NCBI GenBank assembly: GCA_905215405.1
Contig: CAJMQE010000041.1
Span: 1-34,153 of the forward strand
Origin: an uncultured bacterium
Lineage (GTDB): Bacteria; Bacillota; Clostridia; Lachnospirales; Lachnospiraceae
Direction of reading: 5' to 3'
DNA length: 34,153 nt
Positions 1 to 8,134 of this stretch are shown piece after piece. The position numbers and the translations under genes are program-made. Each line of letters opens with the position of its first letter. Within the stretch, counting starts at the first letter, position 1. The notes under the pieces are model-generated. The model was given only the letters and a program-made list of their open reading frames with translations, had not been told where the DNA came from and made no database searches.

Positions 1-12
1 GTTTGACGTCTT

Positions 13-38
13 CCCCCTGTATAACAGGGGGTTTTATT
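13..38 (+). terminator. Rho-independent terminator of an off-window gene
   Basis: Perfect 8-bp stem (13-20 with 24-31, CCCCCTGT/ACAGGGGG), a three-base loop and then TTTTATT. The T-run lies on the plus strand, so it most likely ends a plus-strand gene to the left of the window, converging on glmM. Confidence 0.8.
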
Positions 39-46
39 GTATATAC

Positions 47-83
47 AAAAAAAAGACGAATACCTTTTCCGGTATCCGTCTTT
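47..83 (-). terminator. Terminator of glmM
   Basis: A 13-bp stem (52-64 with 71-83, one G-U pair when read on the minus strand), a six-base loop and then a run of T on the minus strand. It lies about 70 bases after the glmM stop and is back to back with the plus-strand terminator at 13-38. Confidence 0.8.
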
Positions 84-150
84 GTATTTCCATATTCACT
101 TCGATAATAATCATACCGTATTTACTATGATTCTACCGCATTTTCTATCA

Positions 151-1497
151 TTAACTGATTACATGGCCTTTCTGTTTGATCACTTCAATGACCTGATTAA
201 CATACTTTTCACATGTATCATGTGTATCTGCCTCGACCATAACACGAATCAATGGTTCTGTTCCGCTTTCTCTTACAAGAATACGTCCATTTGCTCCAAG
301 TGCTTCTGTCACGCTCTTAACAGCTGCCTGTACATCAGGATCATTCTGAGCTGCCGCTTTATCAAGAACTTTGACATTCTTTAAGACCTGTGGATAAATC
401 GTTACAGGCATTGCGAGCTGACTCAGCTTCTTCTTCTTTGCGATCATAACTTCCATCATCTTTAATGAAGTCAGGATTCCATCTCCAGTTGTTGCATATT
501 TACTGAAAATGATATGTCCAGACTGTTCTCCACCAAGTCTGTAACCATTGTTTGACATGGACTCATAGACATATTTATCGCCTACTTTAGTCTTGTCATA
601 GTTAATACCAGCGGCATCAAATGCTTTAAAGAGACCAAAGTTGGACATTACTGTAGCAACGACTGTATTTCCAACAAGCTTGCCTCTTTCTTTCATGTAA
701 GATCCGTAGATATAAAGAATCAGATCACCATCGACAACTTCACCATTTTCATCTACACACAGACATCTGTCTGCATCACCATCATAGGCAAATCCTACAT
801 CGAGATGTTCTCTCTTTACAAGATCCTGCAGGCTTTCAATATGAGTAGATCCACAGTTCGTATTAATATTTGTTCCATCTGGCTCTGCATGGATTACGTA
901 AGTCTTGGCACCAAGTGCATCAAATACACCCTTTGCGAGGGACCATGAACTACCATTGGAAAGATCCAGACCGACTCTCATACCTTTAAATGAATATACG
1001 GCCAAGGACATCAGATATCCCATGTATCTGTTACGTCCGGCAGTATAATCCACTGTACATCCGATTGCTTCTTTCGTTGCGAAAGGAAGTTCCTTCATTT
1101 CTCCGTCCAGATACTTCTCTACTTCATCAATCACGTCTTCACGCATCTTCTCACCTTTATCATTGATGAGCTTGATTCCATTATCGTAAAATGGATTATG
1201 ACTGGCTGTGATCATAATGCCACAGTCAAAATCTTCTGTTCTTGTTACATAAGAAACACTTGGTGTTGTTGTAACATGAAGAAGATATGCATCAGCGCTT
1301 GAAGCAGTTAATCCTGCAACCAGTGAATATTCAAACATATAACTGCTTCTTCTGGTATCCTTACCAATTACAATCTTGGCTTTATGGTCTTTTCCATAGT
1401 ACCAGCCCAGAAATCTACCTACTTTGTAAGCATGTTCTACTGTTAAATTTACATTTGCTTCCCCACGGAAGCCATCAGTTCCAAAATATTTACCCAT
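151..1497 (-). CDS. glmM: Phosphoglucosamine mutase GlmM
   Basis: Cytoplasmic enzyme that converts glucosamine-6-phosphate to glucosamine-1-phosphate on the route to UDP-GlcNAc, and so to peptidoglycan and wall glycans. The 448-residue product has the usual family length and opens with GKYFGTDGFRG. The phosphoserine loop TASHNP is at residues 97-102 (Ser99), the metal loop DGDADR is near residue 240, and the phosphate-binding RESGTEPLIRV is near the C-terminus. An ATG three codons upstream (1506) is in frame, but AGGA lies directly against it and is properly spaced (8 bases) for the ATG at 1497, which also gives the normal family N-terminus. It follows galE on the same strand after a 228-base gap, so joint transcription is possible but not shown. 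It ends in its own terminator. Confidence 0.95.
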   Translation of the reverse strand: MGKYFGTDGFRGEANVNLTVEHAYKVGRFLGWYYGKDHKAKIVIGKDTRRSSYMFEYSLVAGLTASSADAYLLHVTTTPSVSYVTRTEDFDCGIMITASHNPFYDNGIKLINDKGEKMREDVIDEVEKYLDGEMKELPFATKEAIGCTVDYTAGRNRYMGYLMSLAVYSFKGMRVGLDLSNGSSWSLAKGVFDALGAKTYVIHAEPDGTNINTNCGSTHIESLQDLVKREHLDVGFAYDGDADRCLCVDENGEVVDGDLILYIYGSYMKERGKLVGNTVVATVMSNFGLFKAFDAAGINYDKTKVGDKYVYESMSNNGYRLGGEQSGHIIFSKYATTGDGILTSLKMMEVMIAKKKKLSQLAMPVTIYPQVLKNVKVLDKAAAQNDPDVQAAVKSVTEALGANGRILVRESGTEPLIRVMVEADTHDTCEKYVNQVIEVIKQKGHVIS

Positions 1498-1647
1498 ATC
1501 TACCATCCTGTATTTTTTCAGATTTCCCAGTTAAAAATAATTCTCCTAGTACTATCTTATGATAAGCATTTCTGTCGGAAGCTATTCTTTCTCCCGTTTT
1601 CCTAATTTATCTTATAGCTTTGCTCAGATTTCTTATGCTACATAGTT

Positions 1648-1700
1648 CTGTATACAAAATGCAGATAACATTCCATGATACCATGCATTTTGTAATACAG
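1648..1700 (-). repeat. Long imperfect hairpin between galE and glmM
   Basis: Inverted repeat: TACAAAATGCA (1653-1663) pairs perfectly with TGCATTTTGTA (1684-1694), and the pairing extends outward to 1648 and 1700 with one bulged base, around a 20-base loop. It lies just after the galE stop. No T-run follows on either strand, so it is not a normal intrinsic terminator; it may stabilise the 3' end of the message or be a processing site. Confidence 0.5.
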
Positions 1701-1725
1701 TTTCTGTCTGAAATCATGCAAATGA

Positions 1726-2742
1726 TTAATATCCTTCTGGATTGCTCTTCTGGAAGTTCCATGCATCTTTGCACATATCAGAAAGATCTCTCTTTGCTGT
1801 CCAGCCAAGTTCTTTTGCAGCCTTGCTTGCATCACAGTAACATGTTGCTATATCTCCAGCTCTTCTTGCTTTGATTTCATAAGGAATTTTGATTCCAGAA
1901 GCTTTTTCAAAGTTCTTTACGATATCAAGAACACTATATCCGTTACCTGTTCCGATGTTATAGATCTTTAAACCAAGATGTGGATTCTGCTGAATCTTTT
2001 CAATTGCTTTTACATGTGCAACAGCAAGATCAACTACATGTATGTAATCTCTAACGCCTGTTCCATCTGGAGTATCATAATCATTACCAAATACACCAAG
2101 ATATTTCAGTTTTCCAACTGCTACCTGTGTAATATAAGGCATTAAGTTATTTGGAATTCCATTAGGATTCTCACCGATCAGACCACTTTCATGTGCTCCA
2201 ATTGGATTGAAATAACGAAGTAACATAACGTTCCATTCTGGATCTGCTGCCTGCACATCTGTCATGATCTGCTCTAACATGCCTTTTGTTCTGCCATATG
2301 GATTTGTAATCTCACCCTTAGGGCATTCTTCTGTAATTGGTACGAATGCTGGATTTCCATAAACAGTTGCTGATGAAGAGAATACAATATTCTTTACATT
2401 ATGTTTTCTCATTACGTCCATGAGTACCAGACATCCGGATATGTTATTTGTATAATATTCCAAAGGTTTCTGAACAGATTCTCCAACTGCCTTTAACCCT
2501 GCGAACATAATAACAGAATCGATATCTTCTTTATCAAATACTTCTGTAAGTGCCTCTTTATTCTGCACATCTACTTCATAAAATTTAACAGGTTTTCCTG
2601 TGATCTTTTCTACACGCTTTAAAGATTCTCTGCTTGAATTAATCAGATTATCTACAACAACGACTTCCATTCCCGCATTCTGTAATTCGACTACAGTGTG
2701 ACTGCCGATAAAACCAGCACCACCAGCTACTAAAATTGCCAT
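1726..2742 (-). CDS. galE: UDP-glucose 4-epimerase GalE
   Basis: Cytoplasmic NAD-dependent epimerase that interconverts UDP-glucose and UDP-galactose, feeding galactose use and galactosyl donors for surface glycans. The 338-residue protein is full length for the family. It has the NAD-binding GGAGFIGSH at residues 7-15, the catalytic Ser124 in FSSSATVYG, and the Tyr149/Lys153 pair in YGRTK. The start is supported by AAAGGGAG eight bases before the ATG. It lies between the large RgpF-like gene, which ends in a strong terminator upstream, and glmM downstream. Specificity for UDP-GlcNAc as well as UDP-Glc cannot be judged from the sequence. A 12-base direct repeat in its upstream region may be regulatory. 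Confidence 0.94.
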   Translation of the reverse strand: MAILVAGGAGFIGSHTVVELQNAGMEVVVVDNLINSSRESLKRVEKITGKPVKFYEVDVQNKEALTEVFDKEDIDSVIMFAGLKAVGESVQKPLEYYTNNISGCLVLMDVMRKHNVKNIVFSSSATVYGNPAFVPITEECPKGEITNPYGRTKGMLEQIMTDVQAADPEWNVMLLRYFNPIGAHESGLIGENPNGIPNNLMPYITQVAVGKLKYLGVFGNDYDTPDGTGVRDYIHVVDLAVAHVKAIEKIQQNPHLGLKIYNIGTGNGYSVLDIVKNFEKASGIKIPYEIKARRAGDIATCYCDASKAAKELGWTAKRDLSDMCKDAWNFQKSNPEGY

Positions 2743-2770
2743 ACTTATTACTCCCTTTCGAATTTTAATA

Positions 2771-2850
2771 ATTGTAACACCTGACTTAAGTACTCCCTGA
2801 CGGTTGTCCTTATCCAGATATAACCGCAGATTACATTTATTGTAACACCT
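2771..2850 (-). repeat. Paired 12-base repeat upstream of galE
   Basis: ATTGTAACACCT occurs at 2771-2782 and again at 2839-2850, 68 bases apart. On the minus strand each copy reads AGGTGTTACAAT and contains TACAAT, which resembles a -10 hexamer. The pair may be two promoters or two operator copies for galE. No good -35 was found for either. Confidence 0.3.
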
Positions 2851-2881
2851 TTTTATTGTATTTGCATTAGATAATTCGTAT

Positions 2882-2925
2882 TAAAAAAGATACATTTTCC
2901 ACCTTTGCAGAAAATGTATCTTTTT
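2882..2925 (-). terminator. Terminator of the polysaccharide export operon
   Basis: Perfect 16-bp stem (2884-2899 with 2910-2925) and a ten-base loop; on the minus strand the stem ends in a run of T. It starts 18 bases after the stop of the 1392-codon gene and separates that operon from galE. Confidence 0.85.
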
Positions 2926-2942
2926 GTGTTTTTATGGTTATT

Positions 2943-5900
2943 TTATTCCCATGTATCTGTTTTACTGTTGAATACCAATGTCTTGTTAGAACAGTAATCA
3001 TCCTGTACGCCAAAGATCTTAGCTACATGTTCCGCCATATAATCTCCATGAAGCAGTTCCCCATAAAGATCACAGATCATATTATCATTGACTCTTACAT
3101 TTGGACCGATATCTTTGATCAGTTTTGCAAAACGTGTACAATGTGCAATCATGCCCGCCTGCAGATTAACGATTTCCTCTGGCACCTGATTATCATTCTT
3201 GAACTTTGGAACCAGTTCCCCGTTCTCTTTCTCGAACTTGATCAACTGACCATATGGCGCCTGCAGTACAGATTCCAGGAACAGCTGTGTCTTATGAATA
3301 ATCGAAATATAAGGATTGTCCTTATTATATACAGACTTCACTTCGCAACCGATCTTATCCGGCTTTGTCTGGAAAGTAGCAAGATAATATCCTGCAACTT
3401 TTTCATTCAGCAGCTTGCTTAAGAAATACTGAATCGTACCTGAATATCCAACATCAACGACCTGAATGTCTTTCCATTTTTCCTGTGGAACCAGGCTCTT
3501 GACATAAGCGAGGTAATTTTCTTTTTCTTCACCGAACTGCTTGTAGATTTCCTCCTTATGAGGCTGTAACAGATTCATGACCTCTTTCTGGTTCTCTACC
3601 ATATCCTCTTCCATCTGAATTTGCTTATCTTTAATACCATCATACATTGGAAGTCCAAGTCTGCTATAGAGCATATTGGACAGCATTCCAGTATAATGCT
3701 GGCTGATGATCTTAATAATATCAGAATCATCTTTGATTGCTGCAACTGTAACAGATCTTCTGGAAGTCTTAAAGTAATAATGGTCATTCATTTCCTGTCC
3801 AGTCAGTTCCATATATTTTTCATAGAGTTCCTGTAAAATGTATCCTTCTCTTGCAAGGAACAGTAAAGATTTATCTTTTTCAGTCTCATCACTGAGCTTC
3901 TTGATAAAGTTCGTCATAATCGTACCGAACACACTATAACCAAGTGAAAAGCTCTCTGTGAACTGTGGAATACCCGTTTTTGGTGCTGGCGCATATGGGG
4001 AGTTGAAGATTCCCCCGTTCAGTGCCATACCAAGGATCAGTGAATTTTCAATTCCTGTATCCACATATTTTTTCAATGATGCATAGAATGGAGACATACG
4101 GAATGCATCAAATGGATTGATGACCCAAGTCGCTTCCATATTCCGATCAATGAGTGTCTGCCAGTCAGAACGAGTATTATCACCTACATGAGTAAATCTT
4201 CCCTTTCCATACTTTGGAAGAATCTGATCCCAGATCGTGTTATTATCTTTTCTTGCCCCACAGTCACAGGATACGAACATTTCGTCCCAACCATAGTAAC
4301 CACAGTTGTTCAAAATCTCTGTCAGAATTTCCTTCGTCATATACATATCGCTGACAAGAATGATCTTCTTCTTTTTCTTTTTCAGATAGTTGAACATCAT
4401 CAGCACATCACGTCTTGGAATCAGAAGATCTTTTTCTGTCGAGATTTCCAACTGTTTGAACTGTTCCGCCTGATCTTCTGTAATATTGGCAATCGCAGGC
4501 ATCTCTGCATAAATATCATGAATATTCGTGTAGCACTGCTTCTTTTCCCACGCTTTTGCTTCTGCCTGTTTTCTCACTGACAGATAATCCAGACTGATGC
4601 CGTATTTTGTCTTGATCTTTCTTTCCAGTAATTCAAATACGTCGTCTGGCTTTAATACACATCTGGTAATCAGGGTATCAAATATATCAAAACTGATCGT
4701 ATCAAATGTAGCAAGATATTCTTCCACTACATCAGCGCATACTTCGTAATAGCTACGAAATGCCTTATTACTTGTAATCTTTCTGACTACATTTTCCCTG
4801 GTATCTACAATCGCATCCACATAATGTCTGCTCTTGGCAACGAACTCGATTCCACGCTCAATTGCATGAGCAAGTGTACCGTCTGTCTGGCCTGCCTCTT
4901 CTGGGAAATCTTCAATTGTAAATTTTCTGTCGAATAAAGGCTTAATTGCCTTTACTTTTGCCCAGTAGAAACTTCCTGCCGGGTACGTAAAGATTCCATT
5001 ATCAAATGGAACGCCAAGGTCTGCTAACAATCTTCTGCCTTCTGCCTCATTTGCGAGCCATGAATAAGCAAGCATTGGTACATCCTCATGATTATCCGGA
5101 TATACAAGACCAAATCCATCTTCCTCTTCTAAAATATGAAAGATTTTTTTGACCAGTTGTGGACTTCCGATCAGACTTTCCAGAGAATACTGTCTCCAGC
5201 CAACTCTTTCTTCTCCTGTATAGAGAGATTTCTTTGTATGCATATGAAGTACATAATCATACTTTTTAATTTCATCTCTGAACCAAACGAACATTGGCGC
5301 TACATCTCTACCACGGTTCGGACACGGTTTTACTTCTACCTTATTCACATATTTGATCTGTTCTGCACGCTCTTTTATCGCCTTTGCATCAGCAGATTCC
5401 TGACAAGATATGAACAGATCGAATTTATATGGAATGTTGTCCAGATAACCACAGAATTCTTCTAGCAGATCCTCATAATACAGGTGAACCTGTACAGCAA
5501 TCGCTTTATCACAGTTCTCCAGTTCCGGAATACTGCTCAGAATAAAATCTTCTGCTGAAATGTCTGGCTCGTCGATAACACCATTCTTTTTGTTCTTTCT
5601 CTTATAGTTCCAGCCCTTGATCTTATGAATCGTGACCTTCACACCATTTCTTTTTACAGAGTTCATTCCCTGTGCAAAGAGACGGGTATATTTATTATGA
5701 GTAGCTTTCACAGCTACGCCACGCACACCTCTGAGTGGTGCAGTAAGTTTCCAGCTTGGTGAGGAAAGCAGCTGTTCCATTCTGACTTCTTCTTTTCTGC
5801 TCTTTTCTATTTCAAGATTCAGAAGATGCTTTGTATCATGGAATGCTCTCTTCCAAAGATCTCTGTCAGCTTCCAGTTCATCCTTTGCTTTCTCAACTTC

Positions 5901-7121
5901 TGTTTTCTCATCATTGAGTGCATTAAACTGATCACCGATCAGCGCAACACTCTTTTCAACTGCTTCATTGAACTTTTTATCTATCATTCCGATCCGGTAG
6001 TCAAAATGCAGCTGATCGATTTCTTCTCCATTCAGATTAATATAGATCTGTGGATCATCTGTTGTAAATACAACAACACCATTTCCCAGATCACAACCAT
6101 TCGTTTCATAAGAAAGTTCGACCTTTTTCTTATCCGCTGTCATTCCATAGACTTCTTCAATAGATACCATACAGTTCCTGTTTGCAGGATCGATACGGAA
6201 CTGCACTACATTTCTGATCGCCTTGGATTTAAATCTCAATACACCGTCTTCATCCGGCTGCACTGTATAAAGATCGGATTCCTGCTCACTAAATGCATCT
6301 CCTGTCCGATAGAACAGCTGAAGCTCATAAAGCTGGATTCCTTTCTCCACATTATCGATCAGATCCTGAATAAAGGTTGCCTTTCTACCTGCAATATCAT
6401 AGATATCTCTATGAGGCACATAGGAACCATTTACATACTTCTGGAAGTTTTTCTGCATTCTGTCATAGGCATAAACTTCTTCCTCTGTAATTCCAAAACT
6501 CTGGAAAAATTCCATGTTATGTAATTGTCTTCTGTTTCCGGATTCAAGTGAATAGAAAAATAAAGCTCGATAAATAACATAGTTAACTGGTATTGGGAAA
6601 TCAAATGTCCATTCATAGTCAATAATGTTCCATTTATCACCGGTAACGATGATATTAGGGAATATCAGATCAATATTGGTAACCGGCGCAGCAATCAGGT
6701 GATCTGGAAGTGCAATATCCCCAAATACTTCTCTGAACTGCTCTGTTTCCACAAATTCACCATTTCCTGAAACAGCCATAACAGCCTTAATATATTCATT
6801 TACCGCATTTATAAACGAAGCCATATCATCTTTATGAAGGAAATCATCCAGAATCGTATCAAAACTTACTCCTTCAATATATTCAAAGCGTACTCCTTCA
6901 CCGGTCTTCTCACATGTATTCGGAATAAACTTTGAATTTTCATATTGTTTTGTAAAATATTCGAACCATCTATACAGATTATTGATATGATCCCTGCTCT
7001 TTTCAGAATAAGGTCTCTTTACAACAGATTTAACACCATTGTCATCCACAACGATTTCTGTACATATATTAAACTGATCTGCACGGTCATTCGAATATTT
7101 AGTATATAATTTTCTCTGCAT
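2943..7121 (-). CDS. Multidomain kinase-like/coiled-coil/RgpF-like/HAD polysaccharide protein
   Basis: Very large (1392 residues) soluble-looking protein; no clear signal peptide or membrane helix. Domains in order: a protein-kinase/aminoglycoside-phosphotransferase-like fold at about 1-250, with a candidate ATP lysine in VVKRP, a hinge FEYIEGVSF, a catalytic loop NIDLIFPN (HxDxxxxN with His changed to Asn) and a DFG-like IIDYEW; a beta-rich stretch; a coiled coil at about 385-450 ending in SPSWKLTAPLR; an RgpF-like rhamnan-synthesis domain at about 535-775 with NRGRDVAP and HMHTKKS; a HAD-like hydrolase domain from about 805 (SFDIFDTLITR, LVSDMYM, HVGDNTRSDW); and about 380 C-terminal residues not recognised. 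The first 450 residues match the kinase, coiled coil and SxSW tail order of WbdD, while the methyltransferase part is the adjacent gene. RgpF proteins of streptococci are linked to rhamnose-glycan synthesis, so a role in ending or decorating an exported glycan is inferred. Start: ATG four bases after the previous stop, with AAGGA further upstream. Confidence 0.8.
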   Translation of the reverse strand: MQRKLYTKYSNDRADQFNICTEIVVDDNGVKSVVKRPYSEKSRDHINNLYRWFEYFTKQYENSKFIPNTCEKTGEGVRFEYIEGVSFDTILDDFLHKDDMASFINAVNEYIKAVMAVSGNGEFVETEQFREVFGDIALPDHLIAAPVTNIDLIFPNIIVTGDKWNIIDYEWTFDFPIPVNYVIYRALFFYSLESGNRRQLHNMEFFQSFGITEEEVYAYDRMQKNFQKYVNGSYVPHRDIYDIAGRKATFIQDLIDNVEKGIQLYELQLFYRTGDAFSEQESDLYTVQPDEDGVLRFKSKAIRNVVQFRIDPANRNCMVSIEEVYGMTADKKKVELSYETNGCDLGNGVVVFTTDDPQIYINLNGEEIDQLHFDYRIGMIDKKFNEAVEKSVALIGDQFNALNDEKTEVEKAKDELEADRDLWKRAFHDTKHLLNLEIEKSRKEEVRMEQLLSSPSWKLTAPLRGVRGVAVKATHNKYTRLFAQGMNSVKRNGVKVTIHKIKGWNYKRKNKKNGVIDEPDISAEDFILSSIPELENCDKAIAVQVHLYYEDLLEEFCGYLDNIPYKFDLFISCQESADAKAIKERAEQIKYVNKVEVKPCPNRGRDVAPMFVWFRDEIKKYDYVLHMHTKKSLYTGEERVGWRQYSLESLIGSPQLVKKIFHILEEEDGFGLVYPDNHEDVPMLAYSWLANEAEGRRLLADLGVPFDNGIFTYPAGSFYWAKVKAIKPLFDRKFTIEDFPEEAGQTDGTLAHAIERGIEFVAKSRHYVDAIVDTRENVVRKITSNKAFRSYYEVCADVVEEYLATFDTISFDIFDTLITRCVLKPDDVFELLERKIKTKYGISLDYLSVRKQAEAKAWEKKQCYTNIHDIYAEMPAIANITEDQAEQFKQLEISTEKDLLIPRRDVLMMFNYLKKKKKKIILVSDMYMTKEILTEILNNCGYYGWDEMFVSCDCGARKDNNTIWDQILPKYGKGRFTHVGDNTRSDWQTLIDRNMEATWVINPFDAFRMSPFYASLKKYVDTGIENSLILGMALNGGIFNSPYAPAPKTGIPQFTESFSLGYSVFGTIMTNFIKKLSDETEKDKSLLFLAREGYILQELYEKYMELTGQEMNDHYYFKTSRRSVTVAAIKDDSDIIKIISQHYTGMLSNMLYSRLGLPMYDGIKDKQIQMEEDMVENQKEVMNLLQPHKEEIYKQFGEEKENYLAYVKSLVPQEKWKDIQVVDVGYSGTIQYFLSKLLNEKVAGYYLATFQTKPDKIGCEVKSVYNKDNPYISIIHKTQLFLESVLQAPYGQLIKFEKENGELVPKFKNDNQVPEEIVNLQAGMIAHCTRFAKLIKDIGPNVRVNDNMICDLYGELLHGDYMAEHVAKIFGVQDDYCSNKTLVFNSKTDTWE

Positions 7122-7124
7122 CTA

Positions 7125-8048
7125 CTAATTTTTCCTTCCCATTAGAACTAAGTATGAATTCGAATAGATATCAAAAAGGCCATCTTCCACGATACTGTCG
7201 AAAGCCTTACTTTCATCAAAAAGAACCATTCTGTCATTATCAAAATTATTCAAATTATGACTTAATTCGCCTTTTTTTGGCTGATACTCATCAGAATAAA
7301 TTGACATTGGAAACTTATAGTCCGGATATGGATAATAGAATGTGACATCATCCAGCTGTGCATTCTCTGCAAATTTGCAGATCTGTTTCTTGGAAAATGT
7401 CTTTACCCCGTTCGTTGTTGTATATCCTTCAATTCCTTCGAAATATTTACATACATGATCTTCTTTACATCCTGCGAAATATTTCAGACCATATTTATTT
7501 TCAATTGCCATCACGATCTTTCCACCCGGTTTCAGGTGTTTTTCTATGATCTTCAAAAATTCGGTATAAGGGTCCATTGCTTTGATATATCCTTCTCCGT
7601 ATTCAAAAACTCCGATCAATGTGATGTAATCATACTTTTCCTCAATTGTTGGCTCAATATCCTGAAAATTTCCGACAAGGATTTCAATATTATCCCTTTT
7701 TTTGTTGCGATATGCATTGATTATACTTCTCTTCTTTGACAATTCTATACATGTGACCTGTTTTGCCATATCTGCCAGCTTCCATGTAATTGCACCGCAA
7801 CCAGAACCCACTTCAAGGACTTTGTCCTCTTTCGTAATTGGAAGTGAATCAACAATATTCGCTCTGATATGGGATAAATGGTACATGATCGTCCAGTCTT
7901 TTCTATCTGTTATGATCTGGTTGAATTCTTCCGGCTCATGTTCTTTCACAATATCGAGTATCTCATCTTCAATTTTTCCATCGCAGTAAAGATCTTTCCC
8001 TGCATATTTGTCCAGATTCAGGACAATATTCCCTATATTTTCTTTCAA
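7125..8048 (-). CDS. Class I SAM-dependent methyltransferase
   Basis: Probable glycan or sugar methyltransferase of about 307 residues. The SAM-binding motif VLEVGSGCGAITWKLA lies near residue 80, followed by CIELSK (acidic residue for the ribose), NFQDIEP, and IGVFEYG as motif IV, with LKPGGKIVMAIENKYG beyond; this is a normal Rossmann-fold order. The sequence offers two starts. GGAGG at 8054-8058 sits five bases before a TTG at 8048, whereas the ATG at 8060 overlaps that same GGAGG and has only a weak site of its own, so the TTG is preferred. The gene ends three bases before the 1392-codon gene, implying tight coupling. Together with that protein's kinase-like domain it recreates the methyltransferase-kinase pairing of WbdD. 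The actual methyl acceptor is unknown. Confidence 0.85.
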   Translation of the reverse strand: MKENIGNIVLNLDKYAGKDLYCDGKIEDEILDIVKEHEPEEFNQIITDRKDWTIMYHLSHIRANIVDSLPITKEDKVLEVGSGCGAITWKLADMAKQVTCIELSKKRSIINAYRNKKRDNIEILVGNFQDIEPTIEEKYDYITLIGVFEYGEGYIKAMDPYTEFLKIIEKHLKPGGKIVMAIENKYGLKYFAGCKEDHVCKYFEGIEGYTTTNGVKTFSKKQICKFAENAQLDDVTFYYPYPDYKFPMSIYSDEYQPKKGELSHNLNNFDNDRMVLFDESKAFDSIVEDGLFDIYSNSYLVLMGRKN

Positions 8049-8134
8049 AATAACCTCCATGTATCTTGCACCAGTGATCGATTATGATTTCTGTCTTATC
8101 CAAGCCATTGTTTTTACGCTCTATGTCTTCCAGT

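Noticed and set aside
2934..3422. Plus-strand open frame of 162 codons
   Set aside because: Antisense to the end of the 1392-codon gene, which has clear domains; no support for a gene here.
5826..6524. Plus-strand open frame of 232 codons
   Set aside because: It lies antisense inside the 1392-codon gene, has no ribosome site or recognisable domain, and its residues (many Ile, Phe, Cys, His) are typical of a reversed coding frame.
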